Position numbers and translations under genes: made by a program. A DNA stretch of 64,000 nt, taken from NCBI RefSeq assembly GCF_025380365.1, contig NZ_JAOCQF010000001.1, positions 62,001 to 126,000 on the forward strand, read 5' to 3'. This DNA comes from Albidovulum sediminis (lineage in GTDB: Bacteria; Pseudomonadota; Alphaproteobacteria; Rhodobacterales; Rhodobacteraceae). This document shows, piece by piece, positions 1 to 8,573 of this stretch. The notes beneath the pieces are model-generated. The model had not been told where the DNA came from and did no database searches. It saw nothing but the letters and a program-made list of their open reading frames with translations. Every line of letters begins with the position of its first letter. Positions within the stretch are counted from its first letter, which is position 1.

Positions 1-147
1 CCATTGCATCCCAGCGTGATCGAGCGGTTCGGTGAAGCGAATGTTCTGCAACATGACATTGCAAAGCCCTATCGACCCACTGGATTGCAGCAGCACCAGA
101 AGGTCAAGTCCTTCTACGATCGGTCGGTGGCAGATCATAACTGCTGA
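1..147 (+). CDS. 3' end of an unrecognised gene (island-borne)
   Basis: Frame 1 is open from the first base of the window to a TGA at 145-147 and gives 48 residues. The composition looks like real protein (for example RFGEANVLQHDIAKPYRP, followed by a helix-like stretch ending SFYDRSVADHNC) rather than an antisense shadow. The start lies outside the window. I do not recognise the family. It lies on the same side of the attachment site as the integrase, so it is presumably island cargo. The 243 bases between its stop and the next gene show nothing I can support. Confidence 0.4.
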   Translation, partial: PLHPSVIERFGEANVLQHDIAKPYRPTGLQQHQKVKSFYDRSVADHNC

Positions 148-390
148 CCGCACCCGGCATCTTGTTGCTCAGCACCGAAATTCGACGCGGTCAGATCGTG
201 GTCGTGAAATCTCGGAAGTTGGTTCACCGAGGACTGGGTGTGGTTGTGATGGCCAAACGCCACCCAAGGGGTCTGTCGGGTCGGCTCCGCGCATGGCTCC
301 TCCCGCGTGACGACCCACAGGTCGAACGCCGCAGTCCAAACTCAAGGTCAGGTGGCCGGGTTGTGCACACCCGGCCACCTTTGCTCCTAT

Positions 391-588
391 TCAGGAGTGT
401 CGCTCAGGTGCTTCGCGGCAGTCCAGGCGCTCCTGCAGCCAATCCAGGACTTCCGCCTCAACCCATCCGACCCGGTTGGGACCGAGAATAACCCGCAGGG
501 GGAATGTCCCGGCCTTCTCCAGCCTCGCGATGTGTTGCGGTGAGTACAGGACCAACTCCTTCAGCTGGCGCTTTGAAAGTAGCCTCAT
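391..588 (-). CDS. AlpA-family helix-turn-helix regulator
   Basis: Small DNA-binding protein of 65 residues, of the AlpA/MerR-like type that prophages and islands use as excisionase or activator of the integrase. The family layout is visible: a basic lead (RLLSKRQLKE), a helix-turn-helix with YSPQHIARLEKAG near residues 14-26, a beta-wing region (RVILGPNRVGW) and a closing helix (EVLDWLQERL). The ATG at 588 is preceded by GGAGA at good spacing. An in-frame ATG at 615 would add nine residues but has no comparable ribosome site. It lies 73 bp downstream of the integrase on the same strand, the usual pairing in P4-like elements. The role in excision is inferred. Confidence 0.8.
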   Translation of the reverse strand: MRLLSKRQLKELVLYSPQHIARLEKAGTFPLRVILGPNRVGWVEAEVLDWLQERLDCREAPERHS

Positions 589-661
589 CACGATGTCTCC
601 ATGACTGAAGAGCATCGCGATGCCCTCGGTTACGACAGTACCCTCGGGTGACGTGATGGTA

Positions 662-1783
662 TCAATCGGCGGTCAGCTTGGCGAGATATTCGTCATGGAG
701 CATGAGGGCGGCCCGCATTTCGTCGAGGTAGGAGTAACGGTTGTATATCGCCGCGACACCGCTCACCGTGCCGGAGACGTGGTTCAAGAGCTTCTCGGTG
801 ACGTGGATGGGTGTCCCTAGCCGCGCCAGGTTGGAGCTGAAAGTCCGGCGCAGGTCGTGGAGCGTGTACGCGGCCACCTCAAGCGGCTTGTCGAACCGCT
901 CCTTCGATTTGCCCCAGCCGTTGAAGGGGTGATCCGGCACGCCACGGGCGGGAAAAAGCATGTCGCCGATCTCGGGCAATGCTTCGATCAGCCTCTGCGC
1001 CAATGGCGACAGCGGGCAACGGTGCTCCCGCTTGTTCTTGGTGAACCCGGCCGGAAACACGATCAGGTCGCCCTCGATCCAAGAGCGGCGCAGCGCCGCG
1101 ATCTCACCACGGCGCTGGCCGGACAGGATGAGGAGCTGGACGATGCTGCCGTAAGGATAGCCGGTGGCGACCGCTCGGTTATACACGGCCTTCAGGTCGG
1201 GGTCGGACAACACGTTCGACCTGGTTACGGACCGGAAGGTCAGGGCCGGGACCGGCGAGTGGTCAAGAATTCCCCGCTTCACACACCAGTTCATCATGGC
1301 GCGGACTGCAACGAACGCATGCTGCTGCTCCGAGGGTGTGGCGGCCAGTTTCTCGACCGCCGTCACGATATCGGCACGGGTGAGTGTATCCATGTCCTTG
1401 CTGAAGGAGAAGTGACGGCACAGCAGCCGGTCGTAGTCGGTGTGGGTACGCTCCTTGTGGCGCAACTTGCTGTCGGCGAGGAAGCGGTCCCTGGCGGTAT
1501 CGAAGGGCACCGGCTCATCGCGTGGCAGAGCGGCGATGGCGGTCGCGGCGTCGACCTGCACCCGCTTCGCCTCGCGACGAGCCTCAGCGAGCGAGAGGTC
1601 AGGGTACCGGCCGATCGTCTTCAGCCGTCGCCTGGTGCCGAACATGACGACGAATGACTTGGTTCCGCCCTGCGACACCCGCACGCCGAAGCCGGGCAGT
1701 GCGTCGTCGAAATGGGTCTTCTGGCCGGTCGCCGGGACCTTCAGACTTTTTATCAGAATGTCGGTTAGTCGCATCTTAGTCAC
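662..1783 (-). CDS. P4-type tyrosine recombinase (island integrase)
   Basis: Site-specific integrase of about 373 residues. The N-terminal arm-binding DUF4102-like domain (LTDILIKSLKVP, GFGVRVSQGGTKSFVV) is followed by a core-binding SAM-like domain around residues 95-175 and the catalytic domain. Catalytic residues are visible: Arg in LSGQRRGE, His-x-x-Arg in HDLRRTF, His in LLNHVSG, and the nucleophilic Tyr in the YNRYSYLDEMRAAL segment. The domain is complete and has no frameshift. The start is either GTG at 1783 (giving MTKMRLTD, which resembles relatives) or ATG at 1774; neither has a strong Shine-Dalgarno sequence. The N-terminus points at the tRNA-Phe-derived attachment copy 119 bp away, as expected for an integrase next to its att site. 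Confidence 0.92.
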   Translation of the reverse strand: MTKMRLTDILIKSLKVPATGQKTHFDDALPGFGVRVSQGGTKSFVVMFGTRRRLKTIGRYPDLSLAEARREAKRVQVDAATAIAALPRDEPVPFDTARDRFLADSKLRHKERTHTDYDRLLCRHFSFSKDMDTLTRADIVTAVEKLAATPSEQQHAFVAVRAMMNWCVKRGILDHSPVPALTFRSVTRSNVLSDPDLKAVYNRAVATGYPYGSIVQLLILSGQRRGEIAALRRSWIEGDLIVFPAGFTKNKREHRCPLSPLAQRLIEALPEIGDMLFPARGVPDHPFNGWGKSKERFDKPLEVAAYTLHDLRRTFSSNLARLGTPIHVTEKLLNHVSGTVSGVAAIYNRYSYLDEMRAALMLHDEYLAKLTAD

Positions 1784-1902
1784 TCAAATCTGAGGCGTAG
1801 GGGCGAAACTCTATGTTCCACCATGCGCAATACATATCATGAAAAACAGATGGTTACACGTATAGATGTGCAGCCATGATCTGCCCTGAAAAGCAAAAAT
1901 TT

Positions 1903-1951
1903 CGGATTGAAAATCCGCGTGTCGCTGGTTCGATTCCGGCTCTGGGCACCA
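1903..1951 (+). other. attachment site: duplicated 3' part of tRNA-Phe
   Basis: These 49 bases are the 3' part of a phenylalanine tRNA. The anticodon loop is TTGAAAA (GAA anticodon), the T-arm is 1924-1940 with TTCGATT in the loop, the 3' acceptor strand TCTGGGC is followed by discriminator A and an encoded CCA. The 5' half is absent: bases upstream of 1903 cannot form the D-arm or acceptor, and the outermost base pair of the anticodon stem is broken. This is the footprint left when an element integrates into a tRNA 3' end. The intact gene should lie beyond the left edge of the window, at the other end of the island. Confidence 0.85.
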
Positions 1952-2177
1952 CCTCCGCCGCCAAGCCCTTGAATGGCTTCAGCTTTGTCCTTGGGTAGAG
2001 CGAGCGTAGAGCATGGCGACCCCCATTGTTGCATGACGGGGTCTTCTCCTTCATCGAACGCGTCCCGAGCGCCCTTCAGCACCACGGCAACTTATCGAAA
2101 ATTTCGCTCCTTGATGGCACGGCCGGTCATCGTGCGCCACCCTCCCCGCGGCGCGGCGCCCTGCGCCTGTCGCCCTG
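1952..2177. other. non-coding spacer between island boundary and chromosomal backbone
   Basis: No convincing gene. Short frames here read through the tRNA fragment and give the RAGIEPATRGF peptide that is a known artefact of translating tRNA genes in reverse. With 1784-1902, this is the gap between the integrase and the downstream catabolic operon. Confidence 0.5.
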
Positions 2178-2978
2178 TCAGAACGACCGGTCGAACGCCT
2201 GCGCATCCCGGCTTGCCTTGAGCAGCTTAAGGAAGTCGGCAACCTGGGCGGCGTTGTCGGCGGCCATTGATCCATCGGCCCGGAACAGATTGTTCTCGAA
2301 CCCGATCCGCACCTTTCCGCCCGCCCTTCGCGCGGCCAGAAGGCAGGCGCTTTCCGCCGGACCGAAGGCACAGGCGGCCCAGTCGGGGGCGACCGCCAGT
2401 CCTGCCTGCGCGGCCAGTGGCGCCGCGAGGTCGGCAGGCGATGCCCGCTGGCCGGTCACATAGCGGCCGAGCACGTGGAGCACCTGCAGCCGGCCTGCGG
2501 GAAGGATGCCTTCCGCCTGCAGCGCGCCAAGGCGGGCAACGTCGCCGGCGTCGTAGAGGATGTGCTGGACGGCGATGCCGGCCTCGGCGCAGAAGGCGAA
2601 GAAGCGGCGGGTGATCGCCATGTCGGGCTCGGCCGCGATCTCCCTCAGCGCGACGGAGACGGACGGCGGCTTCAGCGTCTCGACCAGCGCGCGCTGGTCG
2701 CCCGGGCTGTAGCGGCCGGCGGCCTCGGTCGTGATCTGGACCTGCATCTGCGGCACGCGGGCGGCAAGTTCGGCCAGAAGCTCGGCGTAAAGGCCGGCGT
2801 CCAGCACGTGCCGCCCCGCGCCGTCGCGCACATGGGCGTGGAGGCCGTCCGCCCCCGACCGTGCGCAAGCCTCGGCGCAGGCGACGATTTCGGGGATCGT
2901 CACCGGCAGCGCCGGATGGTCGGCCCTGGTTCTGGTCGCCCCGTTCGGCGCAACCATCAGCGCGGGCAGCGGTCTCAT
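2178..2978 (-). CDS. beta-keto acid cleavage enzyme (BKACE, DUF849)
   Basis: Zn-dependent enzyme of the 3-keto-5-aminohexanoate cleavage (Kce) family. Such enzymes react a beta-keto acid with acetyl-CoA to give acetoacetate and a shorter CoA ester; the natural keto acid varies by subfamily and cannot be read here. The protein has 266 residues. The metal motif LHAHVRD is at residues 46-52 with His47 and His49 as probable ligands, and the TIM-barrel segments (VQITTEAAG, FGPAESACLLAA, VRIGFENNL) are recognisable. The start is ATG at 2978, overlapping the aminotransferase stop by 4 bp, so the two are translationally coupled. Upstream extension only runs through the aminotransferase in another frame. 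The pairing suggests the aminotransferase makes the keto acid that this enzyme cleaves (inference). Confidence 0.85.
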   Translation of the reverse strand: MRPLPALMVAPNGATRTRADHPALPVTIPEIVACAEACARSGADGLHAHVRDGAGRHVLDAGLYAELLAELAARVPQMQVQITTEAAGRYSPGDQRALVETLKPPSVSVALREIAAEPDMAITRRFFAFCAEAGIAVQHILYDAGDVARLGALQAEGILPAGRLQVLHVLGRYVTGQRASPADLAAPLAAQAGLAVAPDWAACAFGPAESACLLAARRAGGKVRIGFENNLFRADGSMAADNAAQVADFLKLLKASRDAQAFDRSF

Positions 2979-4303
2979 CCCGCCACTGCCTGACGGATCG
3001 CGCCGGAAAGCTTGCTCACCAGCTCGTCGATCTGGGTGTCCTCGATGATGAACGGCGGGGCGAGCAGGATGTGATCGCCCCGCTGGCCGTCGATCGTGCC
3101 GCCCATCGGATAGCAGATCAGCCCCGCCTCGAAGGCCAGCGCCTTGACCTTGCGGTGAACCCCCAGCGCCGGATCGAAGGGCGCCTTGGTTTCGCGGTCC
3201 GCGACAAGCTCGACCCCGCGGAAAAGACCGCGGCCCCGGATGTCGCCCACATGCGGGTGCTGGCTGAGGGCCGCCTCCAGCGCCGACTGGAGCCTGGCGC
3301 CCTGTTCGCGGACGCGCGGCAGCAGCCCGCGGCCGAGGATCGCGCCCAGCACCGCGTTGGCGGCGGCGGCGGCCATCGGGTGGCCCATGTAGGTGTGGCC
3401 GTGCTGGAAGAAGCCGGAACCCGCCGCGATGGCGTCGTAGATGCGCCCCGAGGCGAGAAGCGCCCCGATCGGCTGGTAACCCGCGCCAAGTCCCTTGGCG
3501 ATGGTGATCATGTCGGGGGCGATGCCATCTTCTTCGCAGGCGAAGAGGTGGCCGGTACGCCCCATGCCGCACATCACCTCGTCGAGGATCAGAAGGACGC
3601 CATGCCGGTCGCAGATCTCGCGGATGCGCCGGAAATAGCCCGGCACCGCCGGCAGCGCGCCGGCCGTGGCGCCCACGACCGGCTCTGCGATGAAGGCCAT
3701 GACGGTGTCGGGCCCGAGCCGCTGGATCTCGGCCTCCAGTTCGTCGGCGACGCGCAGGCCATAGGCCTCAGCGCTCTCCTCCGGCAGGCGGTCTCGGTAT
3801 TCGTAGCAGGGCGCGATGTGGCTGGTCTCCACCATGAGCGGCGCGAACTGACGGCGGCGCCAGGCGTTCCCACCCGCAGCCAGCGCGCCGAGCGTGTTGC
3901 CGTGATAGCTCTGCCGCCGGGCGATGACCCGGTGGCGCCGGGGCTCGCCGATCTCTAGGAAATACTGCCGCGCGAGCTTGATCGCGGCCTCCACCGCCTC
4001 GGAGCCGCCGGAGACGAGATAGACCCGCTCGATCCCCGCCGGCGCATGGGCGACGAGTGTGTCGGCAAGCGATTCGGCCGCGTCGGTGGTGAAAAAGCCG
4101 GTGTGGGCGAAGGCCAGCCGGTCGATCTGCGCGTGGAGTGCCGCGCGCACGTCCGGGTCGGAATGGCCAAGGCAGGACACCGCCGCGCCGCCCGATCCGT
4201 CGAGATACCGTTTTCCTTCCCGGTCAATCAGGTAGCAGCCGTCGCCCGCGACGGCGACGGGAAGCGCGCCCCTGGTTGAACGGCCGAAGACATGGTCGGG
4301 CAT
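2975..4303 (-). CDS. class III aminotransferase (PLP-dependent)
   Basis: Omega-amino-acid type aminotransferase, 442 residues, usual for the class. The PLP lysine is Lys270 in [14 protein letters not shown]. The preceding Asp lies in [15 protein letters not shown], and the phosphate-binding [15 protein letters not shown] segment and [10 protein letters not shown] are typical. The ATG at 4303 is preceded by AGGAG; the longer frame to 4555 crosses the divergent promoter and is not used. It is first in a two-gene operon with the BKACE gene and divergent from an amino acid ABC importer. The substrate is therefore likely an imported amino acid, or one released by the C45 hydrolase, whose keto acid is then cleaved. 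The exact substrate is not readable. Confidence 0.9.
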   Translation of the reverse strand: MPDHVFGRSTRGALPVAVAGDGCYLIDREGKRYLDGSGGAAVSCLGHSDPDVRAALHAQIDRLAFAHTGFFTTDAAESLADTLVAHAPAGIERVYLVSGGSEAVEAAIKLARQYFLEIGEPRRHRVIARRQSYHGNTLGALAAGGNAWRRRQFAPLMVETSHIAPCYEYRDRLPEESAEAYGLRVADELEAEIQRLGPDTVMAFIAEPVVGATAGALPAVPGYFRRIREICDRHGVLLILDEVMCGMGRTGHLFACEEDGIAPDMITIAKGLGAGYQPIGALLASGRIYDAIAAGSGFFQHGHTYMGHPMAAAAANAVLGAILGRGLLPRVREQGARLQSALEAALSQHPHVGDIRGRGLFRGVELVADRETKAPFDPALGVHRKVKALAFEAGLICYPMGGTIDGQRGDHILLAPPFIIEDTQIDELVSKLSGAIRQAVAG

Positions 4304-4333
4304 GGGTTCTCCTGATCCGCAGAGGAAGGTTAA

Positions 4334-4377
4334 GCAAAAGATTTGCATTTTGAATGACGTCATGCAAATGTTTTTGC
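4334..4377. promoter_or_regulatory. nested palindromic operator, probable RpiR-regulator site
   Basis: A perfect 8-bp inverted repeat, ATTTGCAT (4341-4348) and ATGCAAAT (4362-4369), is nested in an outer repeat GCAAAA (4334-4339) and TTTTGC (4372-4377). It lies midway between the divergent aminotransferase and binding-protein genes in an AT-rich island of otherwise GC-rich DNA. RpiR-family regulators bind inverted repeats at such shared promoters, and the rpiR-like gene is last in the rightward operon. Confidence 0.7.
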
Positions 4378-4427
4378 GTGATTGGCGCTGCTTGCCGTCG
4401 GTCACCCGTCCAACACAGGAGATCGCC

Positions 4428-5165
4428 ATGAAATCGCTTATCAGACTGGCGGGGGCCGCGGCCCTTGCTCTCGGCGCCACAATCGCCCAGGCCGAAGACC
4501 TGATCGTTGCCACCGATACGGCCTTCGTGCCCTTCGAGTTCAAGGAAGGCGACACCTATGTCGGTTTCGACATCGACATGTGGGATGCGATCGCGACCGA
4601 ACTGGGCGTCACCTACGAACTGCGCCCGATGGACTTTGCCGGCATCATTCCGGCGCTGCAGACGGGGCAGGTGGACGTGGCGCTTGCCGGCATCACCATC
4701 AAGCCGGAGCGCCAGGAGGTGATCGACTTTTCGGATGGCTACTATGACAGCGGCTTTCTTCTGATGGTGCCCGCCGACAGCACGATCACCGGCGGGAGCG
4801 ATCTTGCGGGCAAGTCGCTTGCCGTCAAGACCGGCACTTCGGCCTCGGACTATGCCGAGGCGAATTTCAAGGACACCGAACTGCGCAAGTTTCCCAACAT
4901 CGACAACGCCTATCTGGAACTGCGCGCGGGCGGTGTCGATGCGGCCATGCATGACACGCCGAACGTGCTTTACTACATCGCCACCGCCGGCGATGGCCAG
5001 GTCAAGGCCGTGGGGGCGCAGATGATGGCGCATGAATACGGCATCGGCTTTCCAAAGGGCAGCGAACTGACCTCGCGGGTGAATGAGGCGCTGGCCAACA
5101 TGAAGGCCGACGGGCGCTACGACGCCATCTACGAGAAGTGGTTCGGCACCAAGCCCGCCAGCTGA
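4428..5165 (+). CDS. polar amino acid ABC transporter substrate-binding protein
   Basis: Periplasmic binding protein of the GlnH/HisJ family (SBP_bac_3), 245 residues with a Sec signal peptide (MKSLIRL, hydrophobic core, AQA cleavage near residue 22). The fold signatures [28 protein letters not shown] and [21 protein letters not shown] are typical of amino acid or opine binders. The chosen ATG follows CAGGAGATCGCC; the longer open frame runs back through the operator and is rejected. It is first gene of a rightward operon with permease, ATPase, C45 hydrolase and regulator. The ligand is unknown, but the catabolic partners suggest an amino acid derivative. Confidence 0.9.
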   Translation: MKSLIRLAGAAALALGATIAQAEDLIVATDTAFVPFEFKEGDTYVGFDIDMWDAIATELGVTYELRPMDFAGIIPALQTGQVDVALAGITIKPERQEVIDFSDGYYDSGFLLMVPADSTITGGSDLAGKSLAVKTGTSASDYAEANFKDTELRKFPNIDNAYLELRAGGVDAAMHDTPNVLYYIATAGDGQVKAVGAQMMAHEYGIGFPKGSELTSRVNEALANMKADGRYDAIYEKWFGTKPAS

Positions 5166-5175
5166 TCCGACGATC

Positions 5176-5204
5176 GGGCGCGGCGGCGCTGCCCGCCCGC
5201 GCCC
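5176..5204 (+). promoter_or_regulatory. GC-rich hairpin between binding protein and permease
   Basis: GGGCGCGG (5176-5183) pairs perfectly with CCGCGCCC (5197-5204) around a 13-nt loop, with a pyrimidine-rich run after it. It sits just after the binding-protein stop. Such hairpins are commonly read as partial terminators or 3' mRNA stabilisers that keep binding protein in excess over permease. That role is inferred. Confidence 0.55.
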
Positions 5205-5231
5205 TTCCCCTTTCCGCCATCGGAGCGATCC

Positions 5232-5888
5232 ATGCAGACCGACTGGTCCGTCGTCCTGAATTTCCTTCCCCAGCTCATCGGCGGCGCGAAGATCACCGTG
5301 CAGATCACCGTGATCGGCCTTTTCGGCGGGCTGATCCTTGGCACGATGGCCGGGCTCATGCGCGCCTATGGCGGCCGAGTCCTGAACGCCATAGCCTTCA
5401 CCTATGTCGAACTGATCCGCGGCACGCCGATCGTCGTGCAGGTGATGTTCCTCTACTTCGCGATGCCGGTGCTGACCGGGCTGCGGGTCGATCCGATGTC
5501 GGCCGCGGTGCTGGCGATCATCGTCAACGCCGGCGCCTATATCGCCGAGATCGTGCGGGGCGCGTTCCTGTCGATCTCTCGCGGCCTCAGCGAGGCGGGG
5601 CTGGCGCTGGGCCTGCCGCAGTGGAAGGTGCTCGTCTACATCCTCGGGCCGCTCGCCTTCCGCCGCCTCATCCCGCCGCTTGGCAACCAGTTCATCGTCA
5701 GCCTCAAGGACACCTCGCTCTTCATCGTCATCGGCGTCGGGGAACTCACCCGGACCGGGCAGGAGATCATGGCCGCGAACTTTCGCGCGGTCGAGATATG
5801 GACCGCCGTCGCCGTCATCTACCTGATCCTGACCGGCACCATGAGCGTGGCGCTGCGCATGATCGAAAAACGCATGAGGATCCTGTGA
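5232..5888 (+). CDS. polar amino acid ABC transporter permease
   Basis: Inner-membrane permease of the HisM/GlnP type, 218 residues, with about five hydrophobic spans. The ABC-permease EAA loop is visible at [21 protein letters not shown] (SEAGLALGL), and [19 protein letters not shown] is the classic N-terminal signature of the family. A single permease gene is present, so the complex is presumably a homodimer. Its stop overlaps the GTG start of the ATPase gene, giving coupled translation. CGGAG precedes the start. Confidence 0.92.
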   Translation: MQTDWSVVLNFLPQLIGGAKITVQITVIGLFGGLILGTMAGLMRAYGGRVLNAIAFTYVELIRGTPIVVQVMFLYFAMPVLTGLRVDPMSAAVLAIIVNAGAYIAEIVRGAFLSISRGLSEAGLALGLPQWKVLVYILGPLAFRRLIPPLGNQFIVSLKDTSLFIVIGVGELTRTGQEIMAANFRAVEIWTAVAVIYLILTGTMSVALRMIEKRMRIL

Positions 5889-6613
5889 GCATCATCGAAT
5901 TCCGCAAGACCTCGAAGCATTTCGGCGACCTGAAGGTGCTGGACGAGGTCGATCTCCACATCGACGTGGGCGAGGTCGTGGTGCTGATCGGTCCGTCCGG
6001 TTCGGGCAAGTCCACGCTTCTGCGCTGCATCAACGGGCTGGAACAGATCTCCGGCGGCGATCTCGTGATGGACGGGATCAGCGTGCGCGCCGGCAAGAAG
6101 CAGCTCCGCCTGATCCGGCAGGAGGCCGGGATGGTGTTCCAGCAGTTCAACCTGTTTCCGCAGATGACGGCGCTGGAGAACGTGGCTTTCGGGCCGCGCA
6201 AGGTGCGCGGCGCGTCCGTGGCCGGGGCGCGCGAGCAGGCGCTGGCACTTCTGGAAAAGGTGGGCCTGAGCGACAAGGCCGGGCACTACCCGGCCGAGCT
6301 TTCGGGGGGCCAGCAGCAGCGCGTGGCGATTGCCCGCGCGCTTGCCGTGCGCCCGAAGGTCATGCTTTTCGACGAGCCGACCTCGGCGCTCGATCCCGAA
6401 CTGAAGCAGGAAGTGCTGACGGTGATGCGGCAACTGGCGCAGGAGGGGATGACGATGGTCGTCGTCACCCACGAGATGGCCTTTGCCAAGCAGGTGGGCA
6501 CGCGGCTGATCTTCATGGAACATGGCAAGATCTCGGTCGACGGCCATCCGCGCGAAGTGATCGAGAACCCGCCCAGCGAACGCCTGAGAGACTTCCTGCA
6601 ACATGTCGAATAA
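5885..6613 (+). CDS. polar amino acid ABC transporter ATP-binding protein
   Basis: ATPase of the GlnQ/HisP type, 242 residues. Walker [10 protein letters not shown], signature LSGGQQQR, Walker [15 protein letters not shown] and switch His in VVVTHEM are all intact. It starts with GTG inside the last codons of the permease gene (GTGA overlap); no ATG fits the family's N-terminus ([13 protein letters not shown]) better. The 3' end overlaps the C45 hydrolase gene by 11 bp, so importer and hydrolase are one transcriptional unit. Confidence 0.93.
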   Translation: MSIIEFRKTSKHFGDLKVLDEVDLHIDVGEVVVLIGPSGSGKSTLLRCINGLEQISGGDLVMDGISVRAGKKQLRLIRQEAGMVFQQFNLFPQMTALENVAFGPRKVRGASVAGAREQALALLEKVGLSDKAGHYPAELSGGQQQRVAIARALAVRPKVMLFDEPTSALDPELKQEVLTVMRQLAQEGMTMVVVTHEMAFAKQVGTRLIFMEHGKISVDGHPREVIENPPSERLRDFLQHVE

Positions 6614-7625
6614 CGCGAAGGACCTGGGCTGGATCGCGGCCGGCGGCGATCCCCGGTCGATCGGCCGGGCTCTGGGCATGGCGGGGCGCGAGGCCGTGCA
6701 CCGGCACCTGCTTCGGTCAGCGATCTGGCACCGGGTGACCGATCCGGCGAATTCCGAAAGGGTTGCGATCCTGACCGCCTCGGTCAGGGCGTGCTTCCCG
6801 GAGATCTGGGCGGAAATCGAGGGCCTGGCCGAGGGCCTGCACCTGCCCGTCGATCAGGTGATGGCGTGGAACTGCCGCGGCGATCTTCTGGCCTCGGTGC
6901 CCGACGGCTGCACCACGGTGATGCTGCCTGGTCCGATGCCGGTTCTGGCCCACAACGAGGACGGGCTGCCCTTCTTCCGCGGCGCCTCATTCATCGCCGA
7001 GGTGACGCCAGAGCACGCGCCGGCGTTCCGCGCCTTCTGCTACCCGGGCTCGATCCCCGGACACACCTTCGCCTGGACGCGGGCCGGTCTGGTCCAGACC
7101 GTCAACAACATCCGACTGGTGGGGGTCCGCGCCGATATCCCCCGCATGGTGCTTGGCCGCGCGGTCCTGGCCGCGCCCGACATCGACGCAGCCCTTGCGG
7201 TGCTCAGGGCGCAATCGAACGCGGGCGGCTTTCACTTCGCGCTGTCGCATGTGACCGACCGTCGCATCGTCTCGGTGGAGTTCGGGCGCGGAGAGCTCTC
7301 CGTGACCGACATCGACGCGCCGTCGGTTCATGCCAACCACGCGCTCCATCTCGCCGGCGGCCGTGCGGAGCAGATCGTCACCGCATCCTCGCGCGATCGC
7401 CAGGCGCGCGGCGAGGCGCTGCTTGGCGCGGGCCTCGACGATCCGCTGGCCATCCTGCGCGACACCGTCGGCCCCGGCCTGCCGATCCGGCGCGACGCGG
7501 CCGACGACCCCGACGAAGAAAACACGCTTGCCACGGCGCTGTTCCGTGTCACACAGGACGGGATCGAATGGAGCGTTCATGACCAGGCATCCGGCCCCGC
7601 CGCCTACGCAGGCACAACCGCCTGA
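6603..7625 (+). CDS. C45-type Ntn hydrolase (acyltransferase/amidohydrolase)
   Basis: Member of the peptidase C45 family, whose best-known relative is fungal acyl-CoA:6-aminopenicillanic acid acyltransferase. Members self-cleave at a Gly-Cys bond and use the new N-terminal Cys as nucleophile on amides. Here DGCTTVM places the pair at Gly102-Cys103, followed by AHNEDG (Asn/Glu-Asp), GHTFAWTRAGLVQTVNNIR and a SHVTDRRIVSVE segment that fit the alpha-beta-beta-alpha core. The protein has 340 residues and no signal peptide, so a cytoplasmic role is likely. It sits between an amino acid importer and an RpiR regulator, and overlaps both neighbours. I infer it deacylates an imported N-acyl compound before transamination; acyl transfer is the alternative. 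Confidence 0.75.
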   Translation: MSNNAKDLGWIAAGGDPRSIGRALGMAGREAVHRHLLRSAIWHRVTDPANSERVAILTASVRACFPEIWAEIEGLAEGLHLPVDQVMAWNCRGDLLASVPDGCTTVMLPGPMPVLAHNEDGLPFFRGASFIAEVTPEHAPAFRAFCYPGSIPGHTFAWTRAGLVQTVNNIRLVGVRADIPRMVLGRAVLAAPDIDAALAVLRAQSNAGGFHFALSHVTDRRIVSVEFGRGELSVTDIDAPSVHANHALHLAGGRAEQIVTASSRDRQARGEALLGAGLDDPLAILRDTVGPGLPIRRDAADDPDEENTLATALFRVTQDGIEWSVHDQASGPAAYAGTTA

Positions 7626-8499
7626 AACACTGGACGCGCTGCGTGCGCTGATGGTCGCCATCGCGCGGGGCGAGGCGGCGATCAGCCTGGGGACGAAGGC
7701 GCGCGAGGCTCTGGGACGGATCCTCGACCTGACCGGCAATCCGGCCCTACTGTCGATCACCTCGCTGGCCGAGGTTCTGGGCGTCAACCCGTCGACCCTG
7801 ACGCGGCTTGCCCACAGCCTTGGCTATTCGGGGTTCCCGGCGTTCCAGCAGGTGCTTCTGACCGCCTCCATGGCGCCACCGGGGGAGTTCTATTCCCGCC
7901 AGGCCCGCGCCGCGCTGGCCGAAGGCCCCGGCGCACGCTCGCGCGCCGCCCAGCTTTGCCGGGAGAACCAGGCCAACATCGACCGCTTCGTCGAGCGGTT
8001 CGACACCGACGCCTTCGAGGCCGCCGTCGACCTGATCATGTCGGCGCCCCGGGTCGCCGTCTACGGCATCCGCCAGTTCCACGCGGTCGCCGCGTTCCTT
8101 GTTTACGGGCTCCGGATGATCCGGTCCGATGTCGCCCTTCTCGACGCCAACAACCTCGGGATCGCCGAAGGTCTGGCGATGCTCGGCAAGGGGGATGTGC
8201 TGATCGTGGCCAGCTGCGCGCCCTATTCGGCCCAGGTGGTCGAGGTTGCCCGGGCCGCGCGCGAAATCGGGCTCGCCTCCGTCGCCCTGACCGACCGGGC
8301 CAGTTCGCCCCTGGTCGACACGTCGCGCGCCGCGATCCTTGTCGGGCATGAGTCGAGCTTCATCTCGAACAGCATCGGCGCCTTCACGGTGGCGGCCGAG
8401 TGCCTCATCAACGCCTGCGCCGGCGCGAGGCCGGACCAGACGCGCAAGGCCCTGCTGGAGCGGGACCGGATGATCGAGCGGCTGGGCATCGAACGCTGA
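7579..8499 (+). CDS. RpiR-family transcriptional regulator
   Basis: Regulator of 306 residues. The N-terminal HTH_6 domain spans about residues 15-90 (LAEVLGVNPSTLTRLAHSLGYSG as recognition region, quoted only in part). The C-terminal SIS sugar-phosphate-type sensor spans about 135-270 (AVYGIRQFHAVAAFLVYGLR, VLIVASCAPYSAQVV, ALTDRASSPL). The chosen ATG lies inside the end of the C45 gene; the longer frame from 7330 is antisense-like and lacks a start site. SIS domains usually sense phosphosugars, but RpiR members also control amino acid catabolism. The palindrome in the divergent promoter at 4334-4377 is its likely target, making the locus autoregulated. Confidence 0.9.
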   Translation: MTRHPAPPPTQAQPPETLDALRALMVAIARGEAAISLGTKAREALGRILDLTGNPALLSITSLAEVLGVNPSTLTRLAHSLGYSGFPAFQQVLLTASMAPPGEFYSRQARAALAEGPGARSRAAQLCRENQANIDRFVERFDTDAFEAAVDLIMSAPRVAVYGIRQFHAVAAFLVYGLRMIRSDVALLDANNLGIAEGLAMLGKGDVLIVASCAPYSAQVVEVARAAREIGLASVALTDRASSPLVDTSRAAILVGHESSFISNSIGAFTVAAECLINACAGARPDQTRKALLERDRMIERLGIER

Positions 8500-8525
8500 G
8501 GCTTAATGCGCGGAGCCGGCGGAGT

Positions 8526-8553
8526 GGCGACCACGGCCCCGGCCGTGATCGCC
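8526..8553. terminator. bidirectional hairpin terminator
   Basis: CACGGC and GCCGTG pair around CCCG, extended past one mismatch by GGCGA and TCGCC, with TTT following on the + strand. It lies between the converging rpiR-like and oxidoreductase genes. Confidence 0.6.
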
Positions 8554-8573
8554 TTTCCGGTGTTCGCGGCCGG

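Noticed and set aside
1837-2085. Short minus-strand frames containing RAGIEPATRGF near the island boundary
   Set aside because: This peptide is the reverse translation of a tRNA gene, a common false ORF; it reads through the tRNA-Phe fragment.
5138-6613. 491-codon frame covering permease and ATPase genes
   Set aside because: Only the part after GTG 5885 is real ATPase; the first half is the permease gene read in the wrong frame.
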